Position numbers and translations under genes: made by a program. The notes beneath the pieces were generated by a model, which was not told the DNA's origin, searched no databases, and saw only the letters and a program-made list of their open reading frames with translations. 64,000 bases of DNA. Origin: Thinopyrum elongatum (taxonomy: Eukaryota > Streptophyta > Magnoliopsida > Poales > Poaceae). Numbering within the stretch: position 1 is the first letter of the stretch; each line of letters begins with the position of its first letter. The stretch lies in contig CM022299.1 of NCBI GenBank assembly GCA_011799875.1, positions 336,744,447-336,808,446 on the forward strand, in the 5' to 3' direction. Positions 21,582-33,939 of the stretch are shown here, piece by piece.

Positions 21582-23132
21582 ATGTCTCAAGAAAACACCA
21601 AGTTATTTGACTTTTCCAATACTAATAATAATGATTTTATTAGTACTCCGATGGCTCCCGCCACTAGTGCGGAATCTTATGAAATTAATGCCGCTTTGCT
21701 AAATCTTGTTATGAAAGATCAATTTTCTGGCCTTCCTAGTGAAGATGCCGCATCCCATCTAAATACTTTCGTTGAGTTGTGTGATATGCAAAAGAAGAAA
21801 GATGTGGATAATGATATTGTTAAATTGAAGCTATTTCCATTCTCACTACGAGATCGTGCTAAAACTTGGTTTTCATCTTTGCCTAAAAATAGTATTGATT
21901 CATGGAATAAGTGTAAAGATGCTTTCATTTCCAAGTATTTTCCTCCCGCTAAGATCATCTCCCTTAGGAACGATATAATGAATTTTAAGCAACTTGATCA
22001 TGAACATGTTGCACAATCTTGGGAGAGGATGAAATTGATGATAAGAAATTGCCCCACTCATGGTTTAAGTTTATGGATGATCATACAAAAATTTTATGCC
22101 GGATTGAATTTTGCATCTAGAAATCTTTTAGATTCGGTCGCGGGAGGTACTTTTATGGAAATCACATTAGGAGAAGCTACTAAACTCCTAGATAATATTA
22201 TGGCTAATTACTCTCAATGGCATACCAAAAGATCTTCTACTAGTAAAAAAGTGCATGCAATTGAAGAAATTAATACTTTGAGTGGAAAGATGGATGAACT
22301 TATGAAATTGTTTGCTAGTAAGAGTGCTCCTATTGATCCTAATAATATGCCTTTGTCTACTTTGATTGAGAACAATAATGAATCTATGGATGTGAATTTT
22401 GTTGGTAGGAACAATTTTGGTAATAACGCGTATAGAGGAAATTTCAACCCCAGGCTGTTTCCTAGTAATTTCTCTAATAATTATGGTAATTCCTACAACA
22501 ATTCTTATGGAAATTATAATAATATGACCTCTGATCTTGAGAAGAATATTAAAGAATTTATTAATTCACAAAAAGTTTTCAATGCTATGGTTGAAGAAAA
22601 ATTGCTCAAGATTGATGATTTGGCTAGGAACGTTGATAAAATTTCTCTTGAGATTGATTTGTTGAAAATTAGATCTATGCCACCCAAGCATGATATTAAT
22701 GAATCTCTTAAAGCTATTAAAATTTCTATTGATGAGTGCAAAGAAAGAACCGCTAAGATGCGTGCTAAGCGAGATTGGTTTGTTAAAGCGTGTTCTTCGA
22801 TTTCTTGTGAAAATAATGTCGGAGATCTTAAAGTAATTGGTGTGACTCCTATTGAATCTTTGTTTTCTAATATAAATGTTGATAAATATGGGACTGGAGA
22901 TGAGTCAACTTTAGCTAGAAGGCGTCTCAATGATTCGGAGTTTATAGATCTTAATGCAAAAATTGATAAAAGTGGGATTAGAGGGGTCAAAACTTTAAGT
23001 AGCGATGAACCCACTCTTTTGGATTTCAAGGATTTTAATTATGATAATTGTTCTTTGATAGATTGTATTTCCTTGTTGCAATCCATGTTGAATTCTCCTC
23101 ATGCTTATAATCAAAATAAAGCTTTTACTTAA
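21582..23132 (+). CDS. Athila-type gag protein
   Basis: 516 codons from ATG 21582 (MSQENTKLFDFS). Residues about 55-200 have the plant gag fold signature (LKLFPFSLRDRAKTWFSSLP, FISKYFPPAKIISLRNDI, QSWERMKLMIRNCP). Then comes an Asn/Gly/Tyr-rich low-complexity stretch (NNYGNSYNNSYGNYN, about 305-320) and a helical C-terminal part. No zinc knuckle is seen. It forms the particle that packages element RNA. The frame ends at TAA 23130, and protease sequence follows in the same frame, so this stop probably replaced a sense codon and the original product was gag-protease. Confidence 0.88.
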   Translation: MSQENTKLFDFSNTNNNDFISTPMAPATSAESYEINAALLNLVMKDQFSGLPSEDAASHLNTFVELCDMQKKKDVDNDIVKLKLFPFSLRDRAKTWFSSLPKNSIDSWNKCKDAFISKYFPPAKIISLRNDIMNFKQLDHEHVAQSWERMKLMIRNCPTHGLSLWMIIQKFYAGLNFASRNLLDSVAGGTFMEITLGEATKLLDNIMANYSQWHTKRSSTSKKVHAIEEINTLSGKMDELMKLFASKSAPIDPNNMPLSTLIENNNESMDVNFVGRNNFGNNAYRGNFNPRLFPSNFSNNYGNSYNNSYGNYNNMTSDLEKNIKEFINSQKVFNAMVEEKLLKIDDLARNVDKISLEIDLLKIRSMPPKHDINESLKAIKISIDECKERTAKMRAKRDWFVKACSSISCENNVGDLKVIGVTPIESLFSNINVDKYGTGDESTLARRRLNDSEFIDLNAKIDKSGIRGVKTLSSDEPTLLDFKDFNYDNCSLIDCISLLQSMLNSPHAYNQNKAFT

Positions 23133-23665
23133 CATATCGTTGATGCTATGATGAAATCTTTTGAAGAAAAACTTGAGTTGGAAGTTTCTATCCCTAGAAA
23201 GCTTTATGATGAGTGGGAACCTACTATTAAGATTAAAATTAATGACTATGAGTGCCATGCTTTGTGTGATTTGGGTGCTAGCGTTTCCACGATTCCAAAA
23301 CTTTATGTGATGTGCTAGGTTTTCGTGAATTTGATGATTGTTCTTTAAATTTGCATCTCGCGGATTCCACTATTAAGAAACCTATGGGAAGAATTAATAA
23401 TGTTCTTATTATTGCAAATAGGAATTATGTGCCCATAGATTTCATTGTGCTTGATATAGATTGCAATCCTACATGTCCTATTATTCTTGGTAGACCTTTC
23501 CTTAGAATGATTGGTGCAATTATTGATATGAAAGAAGGAAATATTAGATTTCAATTTCCATTAAGGAAGTGCATGGAGCACTTTCCAAGAAACAAAATTA
23601 ATTTGCCATATGAATACATTATGAGAGCTACTTATGGATTGCATACCAAAGATGACAATACCTAG
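23133..23665 (+). pseudogene. Athila-type protease, frameshifted
   Basis: It follows the gag stop in frame. CDLGASVSTIPK (about 23260-23300) is the aspartic protease site in its Athila form, Asp-Leu-Gly-Ala. Right after it, in an A-run near 23297-23302, one base is missing, and the frame shifts to the ORF ending at TAG 23663-23665 (PIILGRPFLRMIGAIID is the second conserved block). RT sequence does not follow. Confidence 0.85.
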
Positions 23666-26477
23666 ATATATGTTTTATGCCTAGCTAGGGGCGTTAAACA
23701 ATAGCACTTGTTGGGAGGCAACCCAATTTTATTTTTATGTTTTTGTTTTTGGTTCTGTTTTTCAATAAATACACATTATTACCTCTGTATTAATTGTGTT
23801 TTGGTGTTTTAATTAGTTTTTGAGCCAAGTAAGACCTTTGGGATGGCTTACGGTGATAGTTGATTCGATCTTGCTGAAAAACAGAAACTTTTGCGTCAGG
23901 TAGCAGAATTTTTTAAATACACTAGAGCGTGTAAAAACCCTGAAGTTTTTACACAAGATTTATATATGAATTTCCTCTGTTTTAATATCTTTTCAGACTT
24001 TTTGGAGTTACATAAGTATAAGAAAAATTCAGATCTTCACAGAGTATTCTGTTTTTGACAGATTCTGTTTTTCTATGTGTTGTTTGCTTGTTTTGATGAA
24101 TCTATGGGTAGTATCGAGGGGTTTGAACCATGGAGAAGTTGGAATACAGTAGATATTACACCAATATAAATAAATAATGAGTTCACAACAGTACCAAAAA
24201 GTGGTGATTTATTTTCTTATACTAACGGATCTCATGAGTTTTCTGTTGAGTTTTGTGTTGTGAAGTTTTCAATTTTTGGGTAAAGATTTGATGGACTATG
24301 GAATAAGGAGTGGCAAGAGCCTAAGCTTGGGGATGCCCAAGGCACCCCAAGGTAATATTCAAGTACAACCAAGCATCTAATCTTGGGGATGCCCCGGCTG
24401 GCATCCCCTCTTTCGTCTTCGTCTATCGGTAAATTTACTTGAGGCTATATTTTTATTCACCGCATGATATGTGTTTTGCTTGGAGCGTCTTGTATGATAT
24501 GAGTCTTTGCTTTTTAGTTTGACACAATCATCCTTGCTGTACACACCTTTTGAGAGGGACACACATGAATCGTGAATTTATTAAAATACTCTATGTGCTT
24601 CACTTATATCTTTTGAGCTAGGCAATTTTGCTCTAGTGCTTCACTTATATCTTTTTAGAGCACGGCGGTGGCTTTATTTTATAGAAATTATTGAACTCCC
24701 ATGCTTCACTTATATTATTTTGAGAGTCTCTCTAAACAGCATGGTAATTTGTTGGGTTATGAATTTAGTCCTAATATGATGGGCATCCAAGAGGGATATA
24801 ATAAAAACTTTCATATAAAGAGCATTTAATACTATGAGAAGTTTGATTCCTTATGATTGTTTTGAGATATAAAGATGGTGATATTAGAGTCATGCTAGTG
24901 AGTAATTGTGGATTGGTATAAATCCTTGTGTTAAAGTTTGTGATTCCCGTAGCATGCACGTATGGTGAGCCGTTATGTGATGAAGTCAGAGCATGATTTA
25001 TTATTGAATGTCTTCCTTATGAGTGGCGGTCGGGGACGAGCGATGGTCTTTTCCTACCAATCTATCCCCCTAGGAGCATGCATGTAGTACTTTGTTTCAA
25101 TAGCTAATAGACTTTTGCAATAAGTATGTGAGTTCTTTATGACTAATGTTGAGTCCATGGATTATACACACTCTCACCCTTCCACCATTGCTAGCCTCTC
25201 TAGTACCGCGCAACTTTCGCCAGTGCACTACACCCACCATATACCCTTCCTCAAAACAGCCACCATACCTACCTATTATGGCATTTCCATCGCCATTCTG
25301 AGATATATTGCCATGCAACTTCCACCGTTCCGTTTATTATGACACGCTTAATCATTGTCATATTGCTTTGCATGATCATGTAGTTGACATAGTATTTGTG
25401 GCAAGGCCACCATTCATATTTTTTTATACATGTCTCTCTTGATCATTGCACATCCCGGTACGCCGTCGGAGGCATACATATAGAGTCATATTTTTGTTCT
25501 AGTATCGAGTTGTAATTCTTGAGTTGTAAGTAAATAGAAGTGTGATGATCATCATTATTAGAGCATTGTCCCATGTGAGGAAAGGATGATAGAAGCTATG
25601 ATTCCCTCACAAGTTGGGATGAGTCTCCGGACTTTACAAAAATAAAAGAGGCCAAAAGAAGCCCAAACAAAAAAAAAAGAGAGAAAAGAGAGAAGGGGCA
25701 ATGCTACTATCCTTTTACCACACTTGTGCTTCAAAGTAGCAGCATGATCTTTATGATAGAGAGTCTCCTATGTTGTCACTTTCATATACTAGTGGGAATT
25801 TTTCATTATAGAACTTGGCTTGTATATTTCAATGATGGGCTTCCTCAAATTGCCCTAGGTCTTCGTGAGCAAGCGAGTTTGATGCACACCCACTTAGTTT
25901 CTTTTTGAGCTTTCATAAACTTATAGCTCTAGTGCATCTGTTGGATGGCAATCCCTACTCACTCACATTGATATCTATTGATGGGCATCTCCATAGCCCA
26001 TTGATACGCCTAGTTGATGTGAGACTATCTCCTTCTTTTTGTCTTCTCCACAACCACCATATTCTATTCCACCTATAGTGCTATATCCATGGCTCATGCT
26101 CATGTATTGCGTGAAAGTTGAAAAAGTTTGAGAACATCAAAAGTATGAAACAATTTCTTGGCTTGTCATCAGGGTTGTGCATGATTTAATACTTTGTGTG
26201 ATGAAGATGGAGCATAGCCAGATTATATGATTTTGTAGGGATAACTTTCTTTGGCCATGTTATTTTGAGAAGACATGATTGCTTTATTAGTATGCTTGAA
26301 GTATTATTGTTTTTATGTCAATATTTAACTTTTTTTTTGAATCTTATGGATCCGAATATTCATGCCACAATAAAGAAAAGGACATGGATAAATATGTTAG
26401 GTAGCATTCCACATCAAAAATTCTGTTTGTATCATTTACCTACTCGAGGACGAGCAGGAATTAAGCTTGGGGATGCT
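23666..26477 (+). other. Noncoding 3' internal region with purine tract
   Basis: 2.8 kb without a credible gene. It begins with the AT-rich stretch after protease. AAGCTTGGGGATGC occurs at 24323-24336 and a variant at 24382-24393, and again at 26463-26476 directly before the 3' LTR, where it acts as the polypurine tract. Much of it is matched in inverse orientation by 58818-60650 and 35515-35846. Small ORFs here are not conserved between the copies. Confidence 0.7.
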
Positions 26478-29169
26478 TGATACGTCTCCAACGTATCTAT
26501 AATTTTTGATTGTTCCATGCTATTATATTATCTGTTTTGGATGTTTTATATGCATTAATATGCTATTTTATATTATTTTTGGCACTAACTTATTAACCCG
26601 GAGCCCAGTGCCAATTTCTGTTTTTTCCTTGTTTTTGAGTTTTACAGAAAATGAATATCAAACGGAGTCTAAACGGAATAAAACTTTACAAAGATTTTTC
26701 TTGGACCAGAAGACACACGTAGGACTTGGAGAGGAAGGCAGAAGAGTCCCGAGGGCTCCACAAGCCCTCAGGGCGCGCCCTAGCGGGGGGGGGGGGGGGG
26801 GGGGGCTGGCTTGCGGGTCCCACGGGAGTCCTCCAACCCTAATCTTTGGTGTATAAATTCAGAAATATTCCCAAACGACCAGAAGCGTCCACCAAAATAT
26901 TTTCCGCCGCCGTAACCTTCTGTACCCGTGAGATCCCATCTTGGGGCCTTTTCCGGCATCCTGTCAGAGGGGGATTCGATCATGGAGGGCTTCTACATCA
27001 ACTCTATTGCCCTTCCGATGAAGCGTGAGGAGTTTACGACAGACCTACGGGTCCATAGCTAGTAGCTAGATGGCTTCTTCTCTCTCTTTGATTCTCAATA
27101 ACATGTTCTCCTTGATGTTCTTGGAGATCTATCCGATGTAATATTCTTTTGCGGTGTGTTTGTCGAGATCCGATGAATTGTGGATTTATGATCAGTTTAT
27201 CTATGAATATTATTTGAATCTTCTCAGAATTGTAACACCCCAGTGGTTAGCGACAGTAATCCCATTTTGATAATGCCATGTCATCATGATTAACAGTGCT
27301 TAATCATCATTAGCACCATATCTCATTTCAAATTCAAATTTAAATTCAAACTTAAAGTGAAAATAAAAGTTGCTCAAGACCTAGAACTAAAATGTTCATC
27401 ATATTGCAAATAATTCAGGGGCATTTATAAAAATAATAGCAACATTAATCAAATTAAATGAATGACCCTAACAGCAAGAAACAGTACCAAAACAGAATTA
27501 TTTAATACCTTTTTATTTAACTAAAATCCAAAAGAAAACATTTGGACTCAAAACCTTTTTATAACAGTGGCATATAATGCACTGGTATTATTGGACTAAG
27601 TCTCATATTTTACAAAAGTCTTTTGGAATGAAATTAAAAGGCAAAACAGTAAAGAAAAGGAAAAAGAAAAAAGAAAAAGAAGAAAATGGGAAAAGGCCCG
27701 AGCTACTGTACCCGTGGGCTCTAGTCACTACAGGCGCCGGCCCAACCCACCGCGGTCATCCCCTACCTACTGCTCCCCCTCGCGCGCTGTCGCCCGCACA
27801 CGCGCGCCCGCACTGGCCCCCCCCTCTTCTGCGATCGACACCGAGGCCCAGGGCTCGCCTGGGAGGAGATAAGAGCGCTCTCTCCCTCTCACCCGAACCC
27901 TAGCACCCCCAACTCCCCCCCGTTCATCTTCTCTCTCTCTGTTGAGCTCGTCCGAATGAGCTCGTCGCCGCCGCTTGCCGTTAACGTGCCCACCGGCCAC
28001 CCCGCGCCCTAGGAGCACGTCCAACGGCTCCATCGCGGACCTCTACGTCTCCGGCACGGCTGGATCGGGGCGGGGATGCATCACCGCAGCCGCCCGCATC
28101 GTCTCCCTCACCGTCGGCCGCCACAGCCATCGCTGTCGATCCGCTAGCTCCGCCACCCCCTAGCCTCCCCGAGCACATCATCGAGCTCGCTGTGAGCTCC
28201 CGGTCCTTCCTAGCATCTCCCCTTTCTTCCCCGAGCCCCGTTGGCTCGACTCCGTCGAGGCCGAGCCATCGCCACCGCGGGAGCTCATCGTAGCCGTCGT
28301 TTTTGTCCGCCTCAGCTCACGCCCGTGGCATGGTTCGATGCAGCGCATCGCGCTGGTTCGATTGGAACTCGCGCCGCTCCATTTGGCTGCCGGAGCGCCG
28401 TTTCCGGCTATCGCCGCCGTTCCTACAGCTCGCCGCCAGCGTACGCACTGTGCACGCGCGCGCGTTCTAAAAACCAATGGGATTGACCCACTGACTGGTG
28501 GGTCTCGCTGGCTTAATTAGCCGCTAATCTGGTTCTAAACAGCCGCTGACAGTGGGCCCGTCTACTATAGCTAATTAGATTAGCTCTAATTTAAACTCTA
28601 TTAATTAACTATATCACTGACACACGGGGCCCACATGCACTGTTCACCCGTTGACAGTCCACGCTGACTGGGCTGCTGACTCAGCTCAGTGACCCCACAT
28701 GTCAGCCTCTGTGGGCTGGCCGTTGACCCAGTCAACCTGGCCCCACTGTCAGCATCTCAGCCTCTCTGGCTTGGTATAACAGTGGGTGCACATAGCAATT
28801 TAGTATTTAAATAAATAATTAAATTCCAGAAATTCTTTAAAACTTTGAAAAATCATATCTTTTAAACTGTAACTCCGATGAAAATAATTTGTATACGAAA
28901 AATGACCAGAAAAATGAGACGAATCTGAATACGCTGCCCACATACCTTTTAGATGCCTCTAACTATATGAACATGCAACTTTTTGCCTGTTTCAGATAAA
29001 TGAATAGTGCATGACTCTAATAAAATAAATCCAAACAAATTCCTAAAATTACTAAATGACTTAGACATGTCTTCAGGCAACCCTGCACTGCACGTTAGCA
29101 TAGCCTGCTCCGTGTTGCTTATGTTTGTCGTGTATTTATTTATTTCCTCCCCCTCTTCTTTCTCGATAG

Positions 29170-31125
29170 ACCCCGACACCGACGTCGTCCCCGAGACCGA
29201 CGCAGCTCAGGAGCCCGACGCCACCATTGACGACCTTGCCTTTGCCGCCGAGCAACCAGGCAAGCACCCCCCCTTTGAGCATACCGATATCGCCTATTAT
29301 TTCTCTCTCATGCTTGCATTAGAATTGATGCTGCTATTGCTTTACCTATTCTGATGCATAGCCTGTTTATTGTAACCTGCTGTTGATAATTACCTGCATA
29401 TCCTAAACTGCTTAGTATAGGCTGGGTAGAGACCTATCAGTGACCCCACTTATCCCGACTGCCCTGCTGGATTATCCGAAGACCCGATCATCGGGATTGA
29501 AGAATAGACCCCGGCACCGCACATCACCCCCCTTAGTTGTAATGACACTGCAGCGTTACTATCGAGTGCCGAGGGTGAAACCTCTTGTAGCACTTCTGAT
29601 GTTAACTCTATAGAGAAGCTATTCGGTCATGGTCATCGAGGGTGATTCCTCCTTCACTGCTTCCCATAACGACGCCGTCGTACAACACCTCAAGTGTGAA
29701 CCCAGCGAGGGTGATTCCTTCGAGTTCACCCTGACGGATACATCGTGTAGGAATCCAACGAGGGTGACACCTCGGATTCCCTTGATGTTATGGACACACG
29801 GATACTTGGACTGTACTATTGTTACTTGGAAAGGCGGGTCGACCCTGAGGGGTACCCGCGTGTGATGTGAAGGCGGGTTGCCTGTATGGTGCCCGAGTGA
29901 TGAATACGAGGCGTGGCCGGGCATTCTTGGCCCTTGCCGCAAGTCCTCGAGACGGGGCGACGGGGTCACATCGATCGTGAGTCTCTGCTTGTTACCGCAC
30001 TGCCAACACACTACGATTTGGATATTTGATTCGAGTGGGCCTTTGGCCCGATAGCACTAACCATCACATGGGAAAAGTTATGGGCACTCTGCATCATAGC
30101 ATCAGCCGAAAGCTTTGTCAGACGTCCAGTTCAGCATTGCGGCCGGGACGGACCGGCGCCCTCCTGGTGCCTGGCTTCACCCTGCTCGCAACGACCCGGA
30201 GTGCACAGGGCGATGGCCCAAGACCTCTGAGCGCTTAGGATGTAGACCGGCGGGGACCTCTCTGCTAAGCTCTAGGTAGGGCTGCGATGTGTCGTTTGGC
30301 CGAGGTCGGGCATGACCCAGAAAAGTGTGTCCGGCCGGAGTTAAGCGAGCGTGGTGGGTAAGTTGGTGCACCCCTGCAGGGAAGAACTAATCTATGCATA
30401 GCCGGATCCTCGGTAACGGACACTCGGAGTTGTATCCCGATTGATACAATTAGAATTGGATACTATGGCTCTGGGATTGCTTCTCGCAGGGAGTCGAGAA
30501 GGGATCTCCGGGCAAGGTTGATGACTGTATGGCTCTGGGATTGCTTCTCGCAGGGAGTCAAGAAGGGATCTCCGTACGAGGTTGATGACTGTATGGCTCT
30601 GGGATTGCTTCTCGCAGGGAGTCGAGAAGGGATCTCCGGACGAGGTTGATGACTGTATGGCTCTGGGATTGCATCTCGCAGGGAGTCAAGAAGGGATCTC
30701 CGGACGAGGTTGATGACTGTATGGCTCTGGGATTGCTTTCTCGCAGGGAGTCGAGAAAGGATCTCTGGGTGAGGTTGAGACTTAATGATACTACTACCTA
30801 TACAGTACTAATCTACACTCTTCTAATGCTGCAAGACCTCTGAAGATGCTAGTCTACGATAGGACTAGGCCTTCTCTCTATTCAGGCATTTCTGCAGCCC
30901 AGTCCACATATACAGCCTCCCTTTGATAATGTTGCATATGTAGGGTAGATCCTTGCTTGCTGAGTACTTCGGATGAGTACTCACGGTTGCTTTGCTTTCT
31001 TTTTCCCCCATATCCTTTTGATGCGATCAGATGACGGAGCCCCGGATACAGCTGCCCCCGCTGACGATCGCTACTACTACCCCGAGGGTGGATATTACTA
31101 CGAGCTTGCCGTTGACCAGGAGTAG
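29170..31125 (+). other. Candidate spliced mini-gene inside solo LTR
   Basis: Exon-like segment a (29170-29259, 90 nt) follows a pyrimidine-rich acceptor ending GATAG and ends CCAG before GCAAGC, a GC-type donor. Segment b (31031-31125) follows a strong pyrimidine tract ending CAG and finishes at TAG 31123-31125. Phases join exactly (1 nt plus 2 nt). Segment a is Asp/Glu/Ala-rich (TIDDLAFAAEQP); b ends Tyr-rich (DDRYYYPEGGYYYEL). Against the LTR at 35847, segment a differs by a 6-nt, frame-keeping indel. In b about five changed codons are silent and three are not. No upstream exon or ATG could be fixed. This is inference from one reading. Confidence 0.4.
30464..30780 (+). repeat. 64-bp minisatellite, five units
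   Basis: GGCTCTGGGATTGC recurs at 30467, 30531, 30595, 30659 and 30723, exactly 64 bp apart. Each unit includes CGCAGGGAGTCGAGAAGGGAT. The other chromovirus LTRs have two units (about 3010-3145, 39037-39163, 58037-58163). Confidence 0.95.
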
Positions 31126-32272
31126 GATCGGAGGATCCCAGGCAGGAGGCCTACGCCTTTCGATCGTAGTGTTTTTCTTTTGCCCCGCCTTCTAAGGGCC
31201 CTTCTGTGTTTTCTTTTATATCTGTACTCAGATATCTGATGCTTCCGCTGCCGCTTGTATGCGAGCTTTTGTATTTGAGCCTTCGAGGCCCCTGGCTTGT
31301 AATATAAAGCTTCTATGACTTATTTATGTTTTAGAGTTGTGTTGTGATATCTTCCCGTGAGTCCTTAGGCTTGATCGTGTGCATTTGCGTGTATGATTAG
31401 TGCACGATTGAGCCGGGGGCGTCACAAGAATTCTTATATGAATGATTTGATATCTTTTTATTTCTCTTCGAATTATCGGTTTGGTTTGGCCAACTAGATT
31501 GGTTCTTCTTGTAATGGGAGAGGTGCTTAGTTTTTGGTTCAATCTTGCGGTGTCCTCACCCAGTGACAAAGTAGGGGTAGAGAGGCACGTATTTGTATTG
31601 TTGCCATCAAGGGTAAAAAGATGGGGTTTTCATCATATTGCTTGACTTTATCCCTCTACATCATGTCATCTTACTTAAGGCGTTACTTCGTTCTTTATGA
31701 ACTTAATACTCTAGATGCATGCTGTATAGCGGTCGATGTGTGGAGTAATAGTAGTAGATTCAGAATCGTTTTGGTCTACTTGACACGGACGTGATGCCTA
31801 TATGCATAATCATTGCCTTGGATATTGTCATAACTTTGCGCTTTTCTATCAATTGCTCGACAGTAATTTGTTCACCGACCGTATTATTTGCCTTTAAGAG
31901 AGAAGCCTCTAGTGAAACCTATGGCCCCCGGGTCTATTTTCCATCATATATTTCCAGATCTATAAACCAAAAAACCCAAAAATACCTTGCTGTGTTTTAT
32001 TTACTTTTATTTTGTTTACGTTTTAGTAATATTTTATATCTATCTCTATCAGATCTCACCATTGCAAGTGACCATGAAGGGATTGACAAACCCTTTATCG
32101 CGTTGGGTGCAAGTGTTTGATTGTTTGTGCAGGTGCATAGATTGGGGACTTGCTTGTATCTCCTACTGGATTTGATACCTTGGTTCTTAACTGAGGGAAA
32201 TACTTATCTCTACTTTGCTGCATCACCCTTTCCTCTTCAAGGGAAAAACCAACGCAAGCTCAAGAAGTAGCA

Positions 32273-33939
32273 GTACTTCAGCCCCTCACTTCCGATTTGG
32301 ACTTCGGCTGCCAGAGCTGTTGTATGCTCCTCAGTCCGGAGTGAGTGCTCCGTGTTGCCATTAACAGTGATGACACCCTTGGGTCCTGGCATCTTTAGCT
32401 TCAGGTATGCGTAATGGGGAACGGCGTTGAAGTGAGCAAACTCTGTGCGGCCCAGAAGTGCGTGATAGCCGCTGCGGAAAGGGACGATGTCGAAGATCAA
32501 ATCTTCATTGCGGAAGTTGTCGTGCGAGCTGAACACTATTTCCAAAGTCACAGTGCCCGAGCAGCGGGCTTCAATGCCTGGGATTACTCCTTTAAAGGTG
32601 GTGTTGCTGGGTTTGATCCTTGACGGATCAATACCCATTTTCCTTACTGTATCTGAATAGATCAGACTGAGGCTACTGCCTCCGTCCATGAGGACTCTAG
32701 TTAGGTGATACCCACCAGGGCCGCCGATTCTCCATGACGGATACTGGTTGGGTGGTCCCTGCGGTCGATGGTGATCAGATATGCCGACCATGGGGTTGAA
32801 CTTCGGGGCTACCGGCTCTACGGCGTAGACGTCCCAAAGTGCACGCTTCCTCTCCATTTTGGGTATGTGCGTGGCATAGATCATGTTCACAGTTTTTACC
32901 CCAGGGGGGAACTGCTTCTGGCCTCCATTGTTCGGCCCGCGAGGCTTGTCATCGTCCTCGCTGCGGGGCCACTTGCCTTGCTTGTCAGCTGTGAGTTTGA
33001 CGACCTGCTTGATCACCCAACAGTTACGGTTGGTGTGGTTGGCGGGCTTTTCTGGGGTGCTGTGGATTTGGCAGGGCCAATCCAGGATTTTGTCGAGTGC
33101 AGTCGGGCCATCCCTCTTCCCTTTAGAGGTCTTCTTCCACGGTCCCGATTATGACTTGCTGAATCCGGCATTTACTGCCGTGTCCTCGGCTTCACCACCG
33201 TTGTGTCGATGTTTCTTCTTGTTGTGTCATGGTTTCCCGTTTCCGTCCCGGACTTCTGAGGTGCCAGGGTCTTCGGGGTTGTTGCTTCTACGAGCCAACC
33301 AGCTATCTTCGCCCGCGCAAAAGCGGGTCATGAGTTAAGTAAGGGCTGACATTGTCTTTGGTTTATCTTGCCCAAGCTGATGGGCTAGCCATTCGTCCCA
33401 GATGCTTTGTCTGAGTGTGGCTATCACCTCAGCATCCGGACAGTCGACGATTTGGTTCTTCTTAGTCAAGAACCGATTCCAAAATTGCCGGGCTGACTCA
33501 CTAGGCTGTTGGACCACGTGGCTTAGGTTATCGGCATCCGGAGACCGAATGTAAGTGTCTTGAAAGTTACCTTGGAAGGCATCCTCAAGCTCTTCCCAGC
33601 TCCCTATGGAGTTTTCAGGGAGGCTGTTCAACCAAAGCCTGACTGGTCCTTTAAGCTTTAATGGCAGGTATTTTGTGGTGTGGAGATCATCTTCTTGGGC
33701 CATATGAATGTGGGGAAGGAAATATTCAATCCACACGGCCAGGTCTGTTGTCCCATCATATTGTTCGATGTTTACGGGTTTAAACCCTTTGGGGAACTGA
33801 TGCTGCATCACCTCATCTATTAAACACATTGGTTGAGCGGTGCCCCTGACCCGGGCCACGTCATGCCAGAGATCGGCTGCCATCCAGGCCCGATGCTACT
33901 CCTGAGCTCTATCGTGTCGGTCGCGCCAAGCTTGGTATC
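32273..33939 (-). pseudogene. Tat-type gag-protease fragment
   Basis: The minus-strand frame runs from the right, across the inserted Athila element (it resumes at 63954-64000), down to 32273. Gag is at 33883-33335 (KYLPLKLKGPVRLWLNSLPE, DAFQGNFQDTYIRSPDAD). A Cys/His region with HTNRNCW lies near 33020-33060. Protease follows (VLMDGGSSLSLIYSD; ALLGRTEFAHFNAVPHYAY). Stops near 33893, 33335 and in the linker 33140-33230 disable it. It ends at the plus Athila LTR at 32273 and no RT follows on either side, so it is a remnant. It resembles the gag-protease of element D but is clearly another family. Confidence 0.85.

Larger units (their letters stand above)
27231..31426 (+). mobile_element. Solo LTR of chromovirus (4196 bp), TSD AGAAT
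   Basis: It runs from TGTAACACCCCAG to GGGGGCGTCACA, flanked by AGAAT at 27226-27230 and 31427-31431. Without it the Athila LTR reads straight through. It is homologous to the LTRs at 2373-6373, 35847-39811 and 41296-58812. It is 231 bp longer than the second, largely because it has five rather than two units of a 64-bp repeat (30464-30780). A GC-rich block (27690-28480) includes AACCCTAG near 27896. No internal domain remains. Confidence 0.95.
18582..32272 (+). mobile_element. Athila-like Gypsy (plus), gag only, with two nested solo LTRs
   Basis: It has LTRs at 18582-21343 and 26478-32272 (about 1585 and 1594 bp once insertions are removed), a tRNA-Asp type primer site, gag, a broken protease and a long noncoding 3' region with a purine tract. 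RT, RNase H and integrase are missing, so it needs another element's enzymes. Flanks are GGGCC left and GTACT right, so no target-site duplication is seen. The LTR start TGATACGTCTCC and the 1.6 kb length recall Sabrina-type elements (lead only). Confidence 0.88.
26478..32272 (+). repeat. 3' LTR of plus Athila-like element, interrupted
   Basis: It starts TGATACGTCTCC and ends AAGTAGCA, about 1594 bp after removing the chromovirus solo LTR and its duplicate (27231-31431). A run of 21 G at 26785-26805 replaces a G/C-mixed stretch of the 5' LTR. CTATAAATTC-like sequence (about 26851) may be the TATA box. Confidence 0.88.

Noticed and set aside
25139..25342. Small ORFs in the noncoding part of the plus Athila-like element
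   Set aside because: They are short, start at arbitrary ATGs, and are not preserved in the inverse copy at 58818-60650.
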